From Acinetobacter piscicola (GTDB lineage Bacteria; Pseudomonadota; Gammaproteobacteria; Pseudomonadales; Moraxellaceae), in contig NZ_CP048659.1 of assembly GCF_015218165.1 (NCBI RefSeq), positions 124,001-188,000 on the forward strand: a stretch of DNA of 64,000 nucleotides, given 5' to 3'. Under the pieces are notes generated by a model. That model made no database searches and had not been told where the DNA came from. It worked only from the letters and a program-made list of their open reading frames with translations. The translations under genes were made by a program, and so were the position numbers. Positions 9,172 through 17,654 of this stretch are shown here, one piece after another. Position 1 is the stretch's first letter. Each line of letters opens with the position of its first letter.

Positions 9172-9588
9172 TTACTGAGTTGAATTTCTACAATATCCAA
9201 ATAAGATCAGAGAATGTCCTGTGAGTTGAAAATCATGCTTTGTTGCAATATCTAGAAGCAATTTTTCAATTTCTTCATTCTTAAACTCAATGATTTGGTT
9301 TGTTTCTTGACAGACAAGATGATCGTGCGAAGTATTTTGCTTTATCTCAAATACAGCATGATTGTGATCAAAGTTATGGCGTTGAATAATACCTGCCATT
9401 TCAAATTGAGTTAAGACTCTGTAGACCGTTGCCAGTCCAACATCCTCATCTTGCTCCGATAGTTTTTTATAAATATCCTCGGCACTCAGATGGTGAGGAA
9501 TTGAGTTTTCCAATATTTCTAAAATTTTTATTCGCGGAAGAGTGACTTTTAGTCCTGCTTTTCTCAGGTCTTGATTGCTAATTGCCAT
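9172..9588 (-). CDS. Fur-family regulator, Fur paralog lacking a structural-zinc cysteine
   Basis: 138 residues closely resembling Fur: KAGLKVTLPRIKILEIL, the DNA helix GLATVYRVLTQFE, and the dimer domain HDHLVCQETNQIIEF. In E. coli Fur the last segment is CLDCGK, a CxxC that binds structural zinc; here the second Cys is Thr (CQET). The metal residue pattern is otherwise largely kept (VFEI, HDH, KHDFQLTGH), although one His of HHHDH is Ser, and a single Cys remains near the C-terminus (GYC). It follows cysS by 61 nt in the same operon and so should be induced with it in zinc starvation. Likely a Fur that folds without structural zinc; target genes are unknown. GGAT lies 8 nt before the start. 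Confidence 0.85.
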   Translation of the reverse strand: MAISNQDLRKAGLKVTLPRIKILEILENSIPHHLSAEDIYKKLSEQDEDVGLATVYRVLTQFEMAGIIQRHNFDHNHAVFEIKQNTSHDHLVCQETNQIIEFKNEEIEKLLLDIATKHDFQLTGHSLILFGYCRNSTQ

Positions 9589-9649
9589 ATGTGTAATCCG
9601 TATTTGATAAAGGTGGGAAGGATGAATCTTAATAAGTAAACATCATTCA

Positions 9650-11083
9650 TTATTGATTGAGTCTCCAAATTGTTTGTGTCTGGGTATCTTCTAAAAGGAT
9701 GCCACTTTTAAGCAATTTCTGTCGAATTTGATCTGCTAAAGCATATTGTTTATTGCTTCGTGCTGTATTTCTTGCCAGAATCGCTTCTTGGATTTCCTGC
9801 TCGGAAAGGGGTGAATCTTGTTCACTAGCTGAGTGCTTTAATATTTTCTCAGGATCATACTGAAAAATATTTAGAATATTGCCGATCCAAAGAAGTAACT
9901 GATAATTTTTAATAACGTTTTCTGGGCTCTCTTCTTTTAAGGCTATGTTTAACTGCTTCAATAAGTCAAAACAAATGACGAGTGCTTCAGGGGTGTTAAA
10001 GTCATCATTCATGGCTTGGTTAAATTTTTGTATAAAAGGATTACTATTTAGTTCTGTTTTAATAGCATCATCTTTTGATGTGATAAAGGGTTGTGCGTGG
10101 TAAATTGCTTGATAGAATCGAGACAATACTTTTTGTGTATCTTTTAAAATATGATCAGAGAAATCAATAGGACTCCGATAATGAGAACTCATCATTAATA
10201 AGCGAATGACTTCAGGATGATAAGACTTGAATGCATCGCGGATGGTGAGAAAATTACCTAATGATTTCGACATTTTTTCTCCATTGACATTGATGAAGCC
10301 TGTATGCAACCAGTAATTCACATATTTTTCTCCAGTTGCAGCTTCACTCTGCGCAATTTCATTTTCATGATGTGGGAAAATTAAATCACCCCCACCGCCA
10401 TGAATATCAAAATGGCTGCCAAGATGACACATTGACATTGCCGAACATTCAATATGCCAACCTGGTCGCCCATTTCCCCAAGGCGATTGCCAAAAAGGTT
10501 CATTGGGTTTTGAAGCTTTCCAGAGTACAAAATCAAAAGGGTGACGCTTTTCAGTTTCTATGTTGATGCGTTGGCTAGCGCCTGCTTGCATATGTGCTAA
10601 TTTTCGGCCAGATAATCGTCCATAGTCAGGATAGCTTTCAATGGAAAAATAAATATCACCATTTGATGTTTGATAGGCGTATTTTTTTTGGAATAAGGTT
10701 TGGATAATAGTTTGAATATCTTGAATAGAATCAGTTGCTTTAGGTTCTGCATCAGGAGAGAGGCAGCCTAAAGTCTGAAAATCTTTATGCATTGCTTGAA
10801 TAAAGTGATCCGTCAATTCGCCGATGGATTCGTGGTTGTCTTGTGCTTTTTGAATAATCTTGTCATCGATATCCGTAATATTACGAATGTATTTTACTTT
10901 CCAGCCCTGTGATCTTAAAAAACGCACAATCAAATCAAATGCAATCATGGTTCTGGCATGTCCAATATGACAGTAGTCATAAACGGTGATTCCACAGACA
11001 TAGAGCTTGATCTCGTTTACTACGATGGGCTCAAAGTGCTCTTTTGAGCGAGTTTCAGCGTTATAAACATACAAATCAGACAT
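9650..11083 (-). CDS. cysS: Cysteinyl-tRNA synthetase (zinc-island copy)
   Basis: 477 residues, full class I CysRS: HIGH-type motif CHIGHART, KMSKS motif at EKMSKSLGN, and the zinc ligands Cys in LYVCGITVYD, Cys in HIECSAM and the HHENE segment. Nothing essential is missing. The ATG at 11083 has AAGGAAA upstream and faces the 28-bp Zur-type palindrome shared with zrlA. fur2 follows in the same operon. Being controlled from that palindrome, it is probably a second cysS used under zinc shortage, but if the genome has no other copy it is the housekeeping gene. Confidence 0.92.
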   Translation of the reverse strand: MSDLYVYNAETRSKEHFEPIVVNEIKLYVCGITVYDYCHIGHARTMIAFDLIVRFLRSQGWKVKYIRNITDIDDKIIQKAQDNHESIGELTDHFIQAMHKDFQTLGCLSPDAEPKATDSIQDIQTIIQTLFQKKYAYQTSNGDIYFSIESYPDYGRLSGRKLAHMQAGASQRINIETEKRHPFDFVLWKASKPNEPFWQSPWGNGRPGWHIECSAMSMCHLGSHFDIHGGGGDLIFPHHENEIAQSEAATGEKYVNYWLHTGFINVNGEKMSKSLGNFLTIRDAFKSYHPEVIRLLMMSSHYRSPIDFSDHILKDTQKVLSRFYQAIYHAQPFITSKDDAIKTELNSNPFIQKFNQAMNDDFNTPEALVICFDLLKQLNIALKEESPENVIKNYQLLLWIGNILNIFQYDPEKILKHSASEQDSPLSEQEIQEAILARNTARSNKQYALADQIRQKLLKSGILLEDTQTQTIWRLNQ

Positions 11084-11177
11084 TATTTTTTCCTTATTAA
11101 CCCTCTATAAATTGCAAAAAATTATTAAATAAAATCTCATTCCGCCTACTTAAATTAAGAAGAACAGCTTTTAAATA

Positions 11178-11205
11178 TATTTGTTATGTTATAACATAAC
11201 AAATA
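11178..11205. promoter_or_regulatory. Zur-like operator between cysS and zrlA
   Basis: Perfect 28-bp palindrome centred at 11191/11192. The inner 20 bp (11182-11201) are identical to the folE2 box. It sits 95 nt from the cysS start and 53 nt from the zrlA start, so one operator can repress both divergent transcripts. Confidence 0.87.
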
Positions 11206-11258
11206 CTGAAGCAATCTCAATAAGATTGAGAGCTGTGATATTAGGGTATAAATGAGTA

Positions 11259-12005
11259 ATGAAACATTTTTTAATTTTCGGGGTACTTTTTTGTCTTATC
11301 GCATGTAGTCAAAAACCAATACGGCATTTGGTTTCGCAACCCTACTCTTCGGAAGAAGATGACACATTCAAACATAAATCTGTGCAGTCTCGTCCAACAC
11401 TTCAGAAAATTACACCTGCTTCTTATCAGAACTGGTTATCTCAACCTTTTAATAAAAATCAAGTTCATCGTTATCAATCTTTTTTAAAAAATCAAGACTT
11501 GCAGAATGTAGTGCCTGAATTTGAACTATTTCAAACAGCGCGAGATTGGCAAAACTGCCATGCATCTGAATATGAAATTCCACCGCAAGAAATTTGGAAC
11601 AATATCGTACCGACTTTAAATATTTTGAAGGAATTAATTAATGACAATGTGATTGATGATTTTACAGTCACTTCTGTTTACCGTAACTATGCCTTAAATC
11701 GTTGTTCGAAAGGAGCAGATTCTTCCAGACATGTTTTTAATGCTGCACTCGATTTTAGGATTGGTCCAGAACAGCCAATACCAGAAGAACTTACAACGAT
11801 TCAGCAAACAAAAACAAATTTGTGTCAATTTTGGGTCAAAAATGGTGATCGCTTGAATATGGGACTCGGAGTCTATGCTTCTGGTCAAATTCATATTGAT
11901 AGTGCTGGATATCGCACATGGGGACCGGATCATAGAAGTACCTCATCTCCCTGTATCACCCAGCTTTTATCTAATCGAAATGATAAAGGAAATGTAGATG
12001 AGTGA
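11259..12005 (+). CDS. zrlA: Zinc-regulated M15-type peptidase lipoprotein (ZrlA-like)
   Basis: 248 residues. The N-terminal signal ends in the lipobox LIAC with Cys at 16, so it is an outer-envelope lipoprotein. The C-terminal half is an M15-type peptidase domain: RHVFNAALDF (His and Asp ligands) and GQIHIDSAGY (His ligand). A. baumannii ZrlA is a zinc-regulated peptidase of this type that keeps the cell wall intact under zinc limitation; this identification rests on domain, lipobox and the neighbour zigA. First gene of a plus-strand operon behind the Zur-like box; its end overlaps the next gene by 8 nt. It is itself likely a zinc peptidase. Confidence 0.85.
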   Translation: MKHFLIFGVLFCLIACSQKPIRHLVSQPYSSEEDDTFKHKSVQSRPTLQKITPASYQNWLSQPFNKNQVHRYQSFLKNQDLQNVVPEFELFQTARDWQNCHASEYEIPPQEIWNNIVPTLNILKELINDNVIDDFTVTSVYRNYALNRCSKGADSSRHVFNAALDFRIGPEQPIPEELTTIQQTKTNLCQFWVKNGDRLNMGLGVYASGQIHIDSAGYRTWGPDHRSTSSPCITQLLSNRNDKGNVDE

Positions 12006-12429
12006 ATTAAAACTTAGTGCGATACAGCAAAGGGTATTAACAATTTTGCAAAATGAGCAGAAAGCAATAAGTGCTTATGCTTTATTAGAAAAGGTAAAAC
12101 CTTATGGCTTGCAATCTCCAGTACAAATTTATCGTATTTTAAAAAAACTGTCAGGCTATGGCTTAATACTTAGACTTGATACATTGAATAAATATTTAGC
12201 GTATGAATTGAAAAATAAACAAAATTACTTACTCGTCACAATTTGTACAGAGTGTCAGACAGTTCAAATTCTTGATTCACCTCAGTTTACTCAAGTGATT
12301 GAACAATCACTTGTTCATCAGGATTTTAGCCCTAAACATCATTGTTTAGAGCTATTAGGTCAATGTGCTTTATGTTTTTCCAAACGTAACAAGCCTTTTA
12401 TTAAGATAAGTGAGAAAGCCAATGGATAA
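11998..12429 (+). CDS. Zur-like Fur-family protein lacking the sensory ligands
   Basis: 143 residues with the Zur layout: winged helix with [10 protein letters not shown] and [10 protein letters not shown], then a dimer domain. The structural four-cysteine site is kept (TICTEC and GQCALC). Aligned by eye to E. coli Zur, the regulatory-site residues His77, Cys88 and His96 correspond to Leu, Tyr and a non-ligand (segment [16 protein letters not shown]). The His-rich tail is also absent. It may therefore be unable to sense zinc in the standard way. It lies between zrlA and zigA with overlaps on both sides, so all three are made together. The classical zur, beside znuCB in Acinetobacter, is not in this window. 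Confidence 0.82.
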   Translation: MSELKLSAIQQRVLTILQNEQKAISAYALLEKVKPYGLQSPVQIYRILKKLSGYGLILRLDTLNKYLAYELKNKQNYLLVTICTECQTVQILDSPQFTQVIEQSLVHQDFSPKHHCLELLGQCALCFSKRNKPFIKISEKANG

Positions 12430-13654
12430 TTTTTTAGCCACTCCAGCCAAATTACCTGTAACTGTGCTGTCGGGATTCCTCGGTGCAGGTAAGACGACGT
12501 TACTCAATCATATTTTAAATAACCGCGAAGGTCGTCGTATCGCGGTCATTGTTAATGATATGTCGGAGGTAAATATTGATGCTGCTTTAGTACGAGATGG
12601 TGGCGCAGAACTTTCCCGTACTGATGAAAAACTGGTAGAAATGAGTAATGGTTGTATCTGCTGTACTTTGCGGGAAGATTTACTGGTAGAAGTTCGTCGC
12701 CTTGCTCAAGAGTATCGTTTTGATCAATTAGTCATTGAGTCAACGGGAATTTCTGAGCCATTGCCCGTAGCCGAAACTTTTACTTTTGAAGATGAAAATG
12801 GTGTGTCACTGAATGAGTTTGCACGACTTGATACCATGGTGACTGTTGTAGATGCCTTTAATTTTTTAAAAGATTACAGCTCGTATGATAGTTTGCAACA
12901 ACGCGGAGAGTCGTTGGGTGAACAAGATGAGCGTACTGTGGTTGACCTGTTGATTGATCAAATTGAGTTTTGTGATGTCATCATCTTAAATAAAGTAGAT
13001 CTGATCAATGAGGATGATAAACAACGTTTATTTGCAATTCTAAATAAACTTAATCCACGAGCAAAAATTGAAATTTCTGAATTTGGTAAAGTCAATTTAG
13101 ATAAAGTTTTAAATACAGGGCTTTTTGATTTTAATGAAGCCTCTCAAGCCCCAGGATGGCTGAAGGAATTGCGTGGGGAACATACACCTGAAACCGAAGA
13201 GTACGGAATTAAAAGTTTTGTGTATCGCGCAAGACGTCCATTTCATCCACAACGCTTTTATGATTTCATCAATTCCGAATGGAAAGGTGTGGTTCGTTCG
13301 AAAGGCTATTTTTGGTTGGCTTCAAACCCAGAGTTTGCTGCTTCTTGGTCACAAGCGGGTGCAATGGCTAGACATGGCGTTGCCGGCTATTGGTGGGCAA
13401 CGGTTCCTGACGAGCATTGGCCAGAGGATCAGCAAAGCCGTGATGAAATCATCAGAAATTGGGATGAGCGTACTGGGGATGCACGACAGGAAATTGTAAT
13501 GATTGGAATGGATATGGATGAACAGAGTTTAATCCAACAGTTTGACCAATGTTTACTGACGGATGAGGAAATGGCAGGAGGACCTGAGCAGTGGAAACTT
13601 ATAGTTAATCCATTTCCTGAGTGGGAGAACTTAGAGCAATCTTCAGATAATTGA
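12422..13654 (+). CDS. zigA: COG0523 GTPase metallochaperone (ZigA-like)
   Basis: 410 residues from the ATG at 12422; a GTG four codons earlier is the alternative. G3E GTPase: P-loop GFLGAGKTT, the COG0523 metal motif CICC in [11 protein letters not shown], and NKVD. The C-terminal CobW domain covers about 260-400. ZigA in A. baumannii is a Zur-repressed zinc-binding GTPase needed in zinc starvation and thought to hand metal to client enzymes. The first 8 nt overlap the Zur-like gene. The enzymes of the two neighbouring operons are obvious candidate clients, but this is inference. Confidence 0.92.
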   Translation: MDNFLATPAKLPVTVLSGFLGAGKTTLLNHILNNREGRRIAVIVNDMSEVNIDAALVRDGGAELSRTDEKLVEMSNGCICCTLREDLLVEVRRLAQEYRFDQLVIESTGISEPLPVAETFTFEDENGVSLNEFARLDTMVTVVDAFNFLKDYSSYDSLQQRGESLGEQDERTVVDLLIDQIEFCDVIILNKVDLINEDDKQRLFAILNKLNPRAKIEISEFGKVNLDKVLNTGLFDFNEASQAPGWLKELRGEHTPETEEYGIKSFVYRARRPFHPQRFYDFINSEWKGVVRSKGYFWLASNPEFAASWSQAGAMARHGVAGYWWATVPDEHWPEDQQSRDEIIRNWDERTGDARQEIVMIGMDMDEQSLIQQFDQCLLTDEEMAGGPEQWKLIVNPFPEWENLEQSSDN

Positions 13655-13666
13655 TTTGAAAAAAAG

Positions 13667-13709
13667 TAACAGACTTTTTTGCTTGAAAAGTTAGCAGAAG
13701 AGTCTGTTA
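13667..13709 (+). terminator. Hairpin after zigA
   Basis: TAACAGACT (13667-13675) pairs with AGTCTGTTA (13701-13709), with a long loop and no strong U-run. It lies between the convergent ends of zigA and the ArsR gene, so it may be a weak terminator. Confidence 0.35.
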
Positions 13710-13745
13710 TTCCAAATGTGAAATATTTTTAGGGAGTTAACATTT

Positions 13746-14072
13746 CTAGTCCGAGTCCATGTCATTCATACAATATAAACCGTATAGGGTCTGCATGATT
13801 TGTAATATTCTCATATCACTAAATTGATAAAAGATTTGTTTGCCTTCGCGGCGTGTCGATACCATTTTACTTTTTCTGAGTATCGTTAGTTGTTGGGACA
13901 ATGTTGGTTGGTATACCTGAGCGGTTTTTTCAATTTGTTGAACATTCAGCTCACCATCAATTAAGACACATAAAATTTTAAGACGATCAGGATTCGATAA
14001 GACTTTTAGACAATCAGTGACAAGGTCGACTTTTGAAAGATCTATTTTCATTTTTAATTCATTGGTTTTCAT
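13746..14072 (-). CDS. bigR: ArsR-family persulfide-sensing repressor (BigR/SqrR-like)
   Basis: 108 residues, winged-helix ArsR fold (VYQPTLSQQLTILRKSKMV is the recognition region). Two cysteines, in LKILCVL and GLYCMND, match the pair that forms a di- or tetrasulfide bridge in BigR/SqrR proteins. Divergent from two YeeE/YedE transporter halves and a persulfide dioxygenase, the classical BigR operon. AGGA lies 7 nt before the ATG. It should repress both itself and the operon through the AT-rich inverted repeat between them, releasing DNA when persulfides accumulate. Confidence 0.85.
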   Translation of the reverse strand: MKTNELKMKIDLSKVDLVTDCLKVLSNPDRLKILCVLIDGELNVQQIEKTAQVYQPTLSQQLTILRKSKMVSTRREGKQIFYQFSDMRILQIMQTLYGLYCMNDMDSD

Positions 14073-14119
14073 AAGCGTATCCTAAAAATCATCTTATTAT
14101 TATACAAAAAAATAAAGTA

Positions 14120-14159
14120 ATACTTGTATATTATTTAATTATATAATATTAATAAGTAT
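14120..14159. promoter_or_regulatory. Candidate BigR operator
   Basis: Very AT-rich imperfect inverted repeat: ATACTTGTATATTAT (14120-14134) against ATAATATTAATAAGTAT (14143-14159). It lies in the 111-nt gap between bigR and the first transporter gene, where a BigR site would be expected. Confidence 0.55.
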
Positions 14160-14183
14160 ATTGTTTGGCGTGATTTGAATTGT

Positions 14184-14600
14184 ATGTATGACTATTTGAT
14201 TTCCTTTATGGGTGGATTATTGCTAGGTGCAGCTGTAGTTGGCTACCTATATGTACATGGTCGTATTGCTGGAATTAGTGGATTAGTTGCACAAATTCTA
14301 AACCCTCAAACGATATTTAAGACACCTGCTATTTGGTTTATGTCAGGTTTGATCATTATACCTTTCATTTATGGGCGATTTGTTCAGCCAGAAATTGAAT
14401 TGAATGCCAGTCCGTTGATGATGATCATTGCTGGGCTATTGGTGGGTTTTGGGACACGCCTAGGTTCAGGCTGTACCAGTGGTCATGGCATTTGTGGAAT
14501 CAGCCGCTTATCTAAACGTTCTATTCTAGCCACCATGAGTTTTATGTTCGCTGGATTTGTTACGGTTTATATGATTCGCCATGTCACAGGAGCTTTCTAA
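14184..14600 (+). CDS. YeeE/YedE-family transporter, first half (PmpA-like)
   Basis: About 138 residues with four hydrophobic segments. GSGCTSGHGICGISRLSKRS carries the conserved cysteine motif of the sulfur-transport (DUF395) family. The start is taken at the ATG at 14184; a TTG three codons earlier is less likely. The second half follows directly. Together the two small proteins replace one long YeeE, which moves thiosulfate or related sulfur species across the inner membrane. First gene after the BigR operator. Confidence 0.85.
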   Translation: MYDYLISFMGGLLLGAAVVGYLYVHGRIAGISGLVAQILNPQTIFKTPAIWFMSGLIIIPFIYGRFVQPEIELNASPLMMIIAGLLVGFGTRLGSGCTSGHGICGISRLSKRSILATMSFMFAGFVTVYMIRHVTGAF

Positions 14601-15017
14601 ATGAAGAATTTTCTTGCTTTCATTTTCGGCGGTTTATTTTCTATAGGTTTGATGCTTTCAGGGATGTCCAATCCAGAAAAAGTTCTAAACTTCTTAGATT
14701 TGTTTGGTGATTGGGATGTAAGCCTAGCTTTTGTAATGATTGGGGCGATTATGATTGCAATTATTCCTTTTCAAAAGGTGGTACGCAGTCAGGCACCTAA
14801 AACCGTATTTAATGAACCAATTGAGTTACCTAGCAATCATAAAATTGATTTTAAATTGATCTCGGGCAGCCTTTTATTTGGTATTGGTTGGGGGATTGCT
14901 GGGATATGTCCTGCACCCAGTTTTACCTTGATTGGTCTTGGGCATTATCAGGTTCTGTATTTTATTGTCTCAATGTTTGCAGGCATCTTGCTTCATCGTA
15001 AGTGGACAGGAGCTTAA
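14601..15017 (+). CDS. YeeE/YedE-family transporter, second half (PmpB-like)
   Basis: 138 residues, four membrane segments, with GIGWGIAGICPAPSF containing the family's second conserved cysteine. It starts immediately after the previous stop, with AGGAG in the end of pmpA as its ribosome site. Acts with the first half as a split sulfur-compound channel and is part of the BigR operon. Confidence 0.85.
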   Translation: MKNFLAFIFGGLFSIGLMLSGMSNPEKVLNFLDLFGDWDVSLAFVMIGAIMIAIIPFQKVVRSQAPKTVFNEPIELPSNHKIDFKLISGSLLFGIGWGIAGICPAPSFTLIGLGHYQVLYFIVSMFAGILLHRKWTGA

Positions 15018-15019
15018 TC

Positions 15020-15892
15020 ATGTCAAATTCACCTGTTGTAAAAGATTTTTTTCATGAAGATACCAATACGTTCAGTTATGTGGTGAGTGATCCAGCCACT
15101 AAGTCATGCGCAATTATTGACAGTGTGCTGGACTATGATGCTGCATCAGCCACAACTTCTACCACACATGCCGATCAGATCATTACCTATGTCAAAGCGC
15201 AGGGTTTAACAGTCGGGTGGGTCTTAGAAACCCATGTTCATGCCGATCATCTAACTGCTGCACAATATCTCAAAACCAAATTAGGCGGAAAAATCGCCAT
15301 GAGCAAGAGAATTGCTGCGGTACAAGAGACCTTTTCTGCGATCTATTATTTGGATATCAAACAGTGGAATACCCAACAATTATTTGATTATTTGTTTGAT
15401 GATCATGAGCAATTTCTAATTGGTTCAATCGAAGCATATAACATCCCCACTCCTGGACATACTCCAGCCTGCTTAAGTTATGTCATCGGTGATGCCGTGT
15501 TTGTGGGCGATACTTTGTTTATGCCAGATTATGGTACGGCACGCTGTGATTTCCCGAAGGGAAGCGCATCAATTCTTTTTGATTCAATACAAAGCTTATA
15601 TCAATTGCCTGAGAAAACACGTGTATTTCTCTGCCATGATTATTTGCCAGAAAAGCGCGATACCTATATGTGTGAAACGGATATTCATACTCAAAAAAAT
15701 CAGAATATCCATATTCACCATAGCACGACCAAAGATGATTTTGTTGAAATGCGTAATAAACGCGATGCGTGTTTAAGTATGCCCAAACTGATTTTACCTT
15801 CAATACAGATCAATATGAAAGCAGGACAATTCCCTGAACCAGAAGAGAATGGTGTTTCTTATTTAAAGCTTCCACTTAATTACTTCAAATAG
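15020..15892 (+). CDS. blh: Persulfide dioxygenase-like metallo-beta-lactamase fold protein (Blh/ETHE1)
   Basis: About 290 residues. The metal motif THVHADHL (HxHxDH), later His in TPGHTPACLSY, Asp in VGDTLF and His in FLCHDYLP form the iron site of ETHE1-type persulfide dioxygenases, which oxidise glutathione persulfide to sulfite. The ATG at 15020 has AGGAG 7 nt upstream; an in-frame start 18 nt earlier would overlap pmpB. The pathway logic is uptake or handling of sulfur (PmpAB), oxidation to sulfite (this enzyme), then sulfite export by the next gene. Confidence 0.9.
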   Translation: MSNSPVVKDFFHEDTNTFSYVVSDPATKSCAIIDSVLDYDAASATTSTTHADQIITYVKAQGLTVGWVLETHVHADHLTAAQYLKTKLGGKIAMSKRIAAVQETFSAIYYLDIKQWNTQQLFDYLFDDHEQFLIGSIEAYNIPTPGHTPACLSYVIGDAVFVGDTLFMPDYGTARCDFPKGSASILFDSIQSLYQLPEKTRVFLCHDYLPEKRDTYMCETDIHTQKNQNIHIHHSTTKDDFVEMRNKRDACLSMPKLILPSIQINMKAGQFPEPEENGVSYLKLPLNYFK

Positions 15893-15943
15893 GCAAATTT
15901 TTAGATTAAACAACAAGTTTTGTTTAATTGGATTGGTAAGAGA

Positions 15944-15951
15944 GGGGGGGG
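15944..15951 (+). repeat. G8 homopolymer in the leader of the TauE gene
   Basis: Eight consecutive G, 9 nt before the ATG at 15961, where the Shine-Dalgarno sequence would be. Length changes would alter ribosome binding without touching the coding frame. Confidence 0.75.
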
Positions 15952-15960
15952 ACAGTAGCG

Positions 15961-16743
15961 ATGTGGATGCTAACACTTGAAGGTCTGGCCATCGGTGGTT
16001 TGCTAGGGTTAACCGGTGCAGGTGGCGGCATTCTGGCTGTACCCGCACTGATGGCAAGTCAAGGGTGGACGGTCGCACAAGCTGCACCTGTTGGCTTGCT
16101 TGCAGTCACTTTATCTGCCCTGGTTGGTACATTTGAAGGTTTATTTAAGAAGATAGTACGTTATCGGGCTGCGCTTTGGATTGCACTGATCAGCATTCCT
16201 TCAGCACGTTATGGTGTGCATCTGGGAGGAATAATTTCTCCTGTATGGCTTACATTGGCATTCAGTTTAGTCATGCTCGTTGTTGCTTACCGGATTTTTT
16301 TTAAAAAAGTGAATGACCATATAGGTGTGCTGTGTAAAGTTAACCAAACAACTGGTCGTCTGATTTGGAACATGAAAACTGCATTGTCACTCGGCAGTAT
16401 TGGTCTGGTTGCAGGGTTACTTACCGGTTTGCTTGGAGTTGGAGGTGGTTTCGTGATTGTTCCAGCACTGAGTAAAGTAACTGATCTTGATATGCGAAGT
16501 ATTGTTGCGACCTCGCTGATGATTATTTTCTTGATAGGTGGTGTCAGTATTTCAGCTCATATTTTAGATGGTTTTCAATACCCCATTTCGGTCACGCTGA
16601 CTTTCGTTTTAGCTTGCATGGCTGGGATGTTGATTGGTCGAACTTTGATGCCTTTAGTTAAGAATAGTCAAATCCAAAAGGTTTTTGCCATAACTGTCAT
16701 AAGCGTAGCATTTTATTTAATTTCTACAGTCTTCATAACTTAA
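15961..16743 (+). CDS. TauE/SafE-family sulfite exporter
   Basis: 260 residues, about eight membrane helices in two related halves, each beginning with a glycine-rich signature (GLTGAGGGILAVPAL and GLLGVGGGFVIVPAL). The family exports sulfite and sulfo-compounds. It follows the persulfide dioxygenase by 68 nt in the same direction, so the sulfite made there can leave the cell. A G8 run overlaps the likely ribosome site. Confidence 0.87.
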   Translation: MWMLTLEGLAIGGLLGLTGAGGGILAVPALMASQGWTVAQAAPVGLLAVTLSALVGTFEGLFKKIVRYRAALWIALISIPSARYGVHLGGIISPVWLTLAFSLVMLVVAYRIFFKKVNDHIGVLCKVNQTTGRLIWNMKTALSLGSIGLVAGLLTGLLGVGGGFVIVPALSKVTDLDMRSIVATSLMIIFLIGGVSISAHILDGFQYPISVTLTFVLACMAGMLIGRTLMPLVKNSQIQKVFAITVISVAFYLISTVFIT

Positions 16744-16843
16744 TACAAGCAAGAGATTAGATTCAAATTTAAAAACTGCGTTTTAAAGACATGAATATTT
16801 AATCAGAGACCAGATTTTTATAGATCGGAAGAGGTGAAGGGTA

Positions 16844-17239
16844 ATGAAAACAGCAGAACAATTAATTTCAATGGCAAAAAACCGAATTCAAGAAGTGACT
16901 GTCGCAGACTTACTTGAAGCCATGAAAAATCATAAAACAATTCTGATTGATGTTCGGGAACCGGATGAATTTCAGGCGGCAGCGATAGACCTAGCCGTGA
17001 ATTATCCTCGTGGTGTTTTAGAAATGAGAATTCACCAGCATCCTGTGGCAAGCCATCATTGCGATACCTTGCAAGCACTAGAACATCTTAAAGATCAGCC
17101 GATTTATTTGATTTGTGGGACGGGTGGCCGATCAGCTCTGGCTACAGATACTTTACAGAATATGGGATTTACTCAGGTGAAATCTGTTCAGGGTGGATTC
17201 CAAGCATGGCTAGAGCAGGGTTATCCAGTAGAGAAATAA
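16844..17239 (+). CDS. Single-domain rhodanese sulfurtransferase
   Basis: 131 residues. Rhodanese domain from about residue 20 (ILIDVREPDEF) with the active-site loop CGTGGRS, giving the sulfur-carrying cysteine. It has no signal peptide, so it is cytoplasmic. It lies 100 nt after TauE with GAAGAGGTGAAGG upstream. It probably moves persulfide sulfur between glutathione or thiosulfate and protein acceptors, as part of the same detoxification set. Confidence 0.88.
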   Translation: MKTAEQLISMAKNRIQEVTVADLLEAMKNHKTILIDVREPDEFQAAAIDLAVNYPRGVLEMRIHQHPVASHHCDTLQALEHLKDQPIYLICGTGGRSALATDTLQNMGFTQVKSVQGGFQAWLEQGYPVEK

Positions 17240-17294
17240 CTAGATTTCTATTTTAAGTCTAACTTAAGTTTATGGACATTCAAGTGAGAAAATC

Positions 17295-17630
17295 ATGAAA
17301 TACAAAGAATTAACTCAAAATATTTCAGGCAGTTTAAAGACATTAGCGCAGGATTCTCCTGATTTAATGAAAAGTTTTAATCAATTGTCACAAGTTGCAA
17401 TGCGAGATGGTGTTATTGAGCCTAAAACAAAAGAACTGATTGCCTTAGCGATTGGTGTTGCAGCACGATGTGATGGATGTATCGGTTTTCATGTCAGAAC
17501 CCTAGTCAAAATGGGAATGACATTGCAAGAATTAGAGGAAGTGCTTGGTGTTGCAGTTTATATGGGGGGCGGTCCTTCATTGATGTATGCCACTAATGCA
17601 TTGGAAGCATTTAAAGAATTCACAGCTTAA
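17295..17630 (+). CDS. Carboxymuconolactone decarboxylase/AhpD-like protein
   Basis: 111 residues, all-helical AhpD-type fold. The redox pair CDGCIGFH matches the CxxC plus His of AhpD-like peroxidase partners. Found after the rhodanese, 55 nt on, same strand. It may reduce persulfide or peroxide, but the exact substrate cannot be told from sequence. Confidence 0.82.
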   Translation: MKYKELTQNISGSLKTLAQDSPDLMKSFNQLSQVAMRDGVIEPKTKELIALAIGVAARCDGCIGFHVRTLVKMGMTLQELEEVLGVAVYMGGGPSLMYATNALEAFKEFTA

Positions 17631-17654
17631 TTTTTTCAATCATTGGGAAACGAT

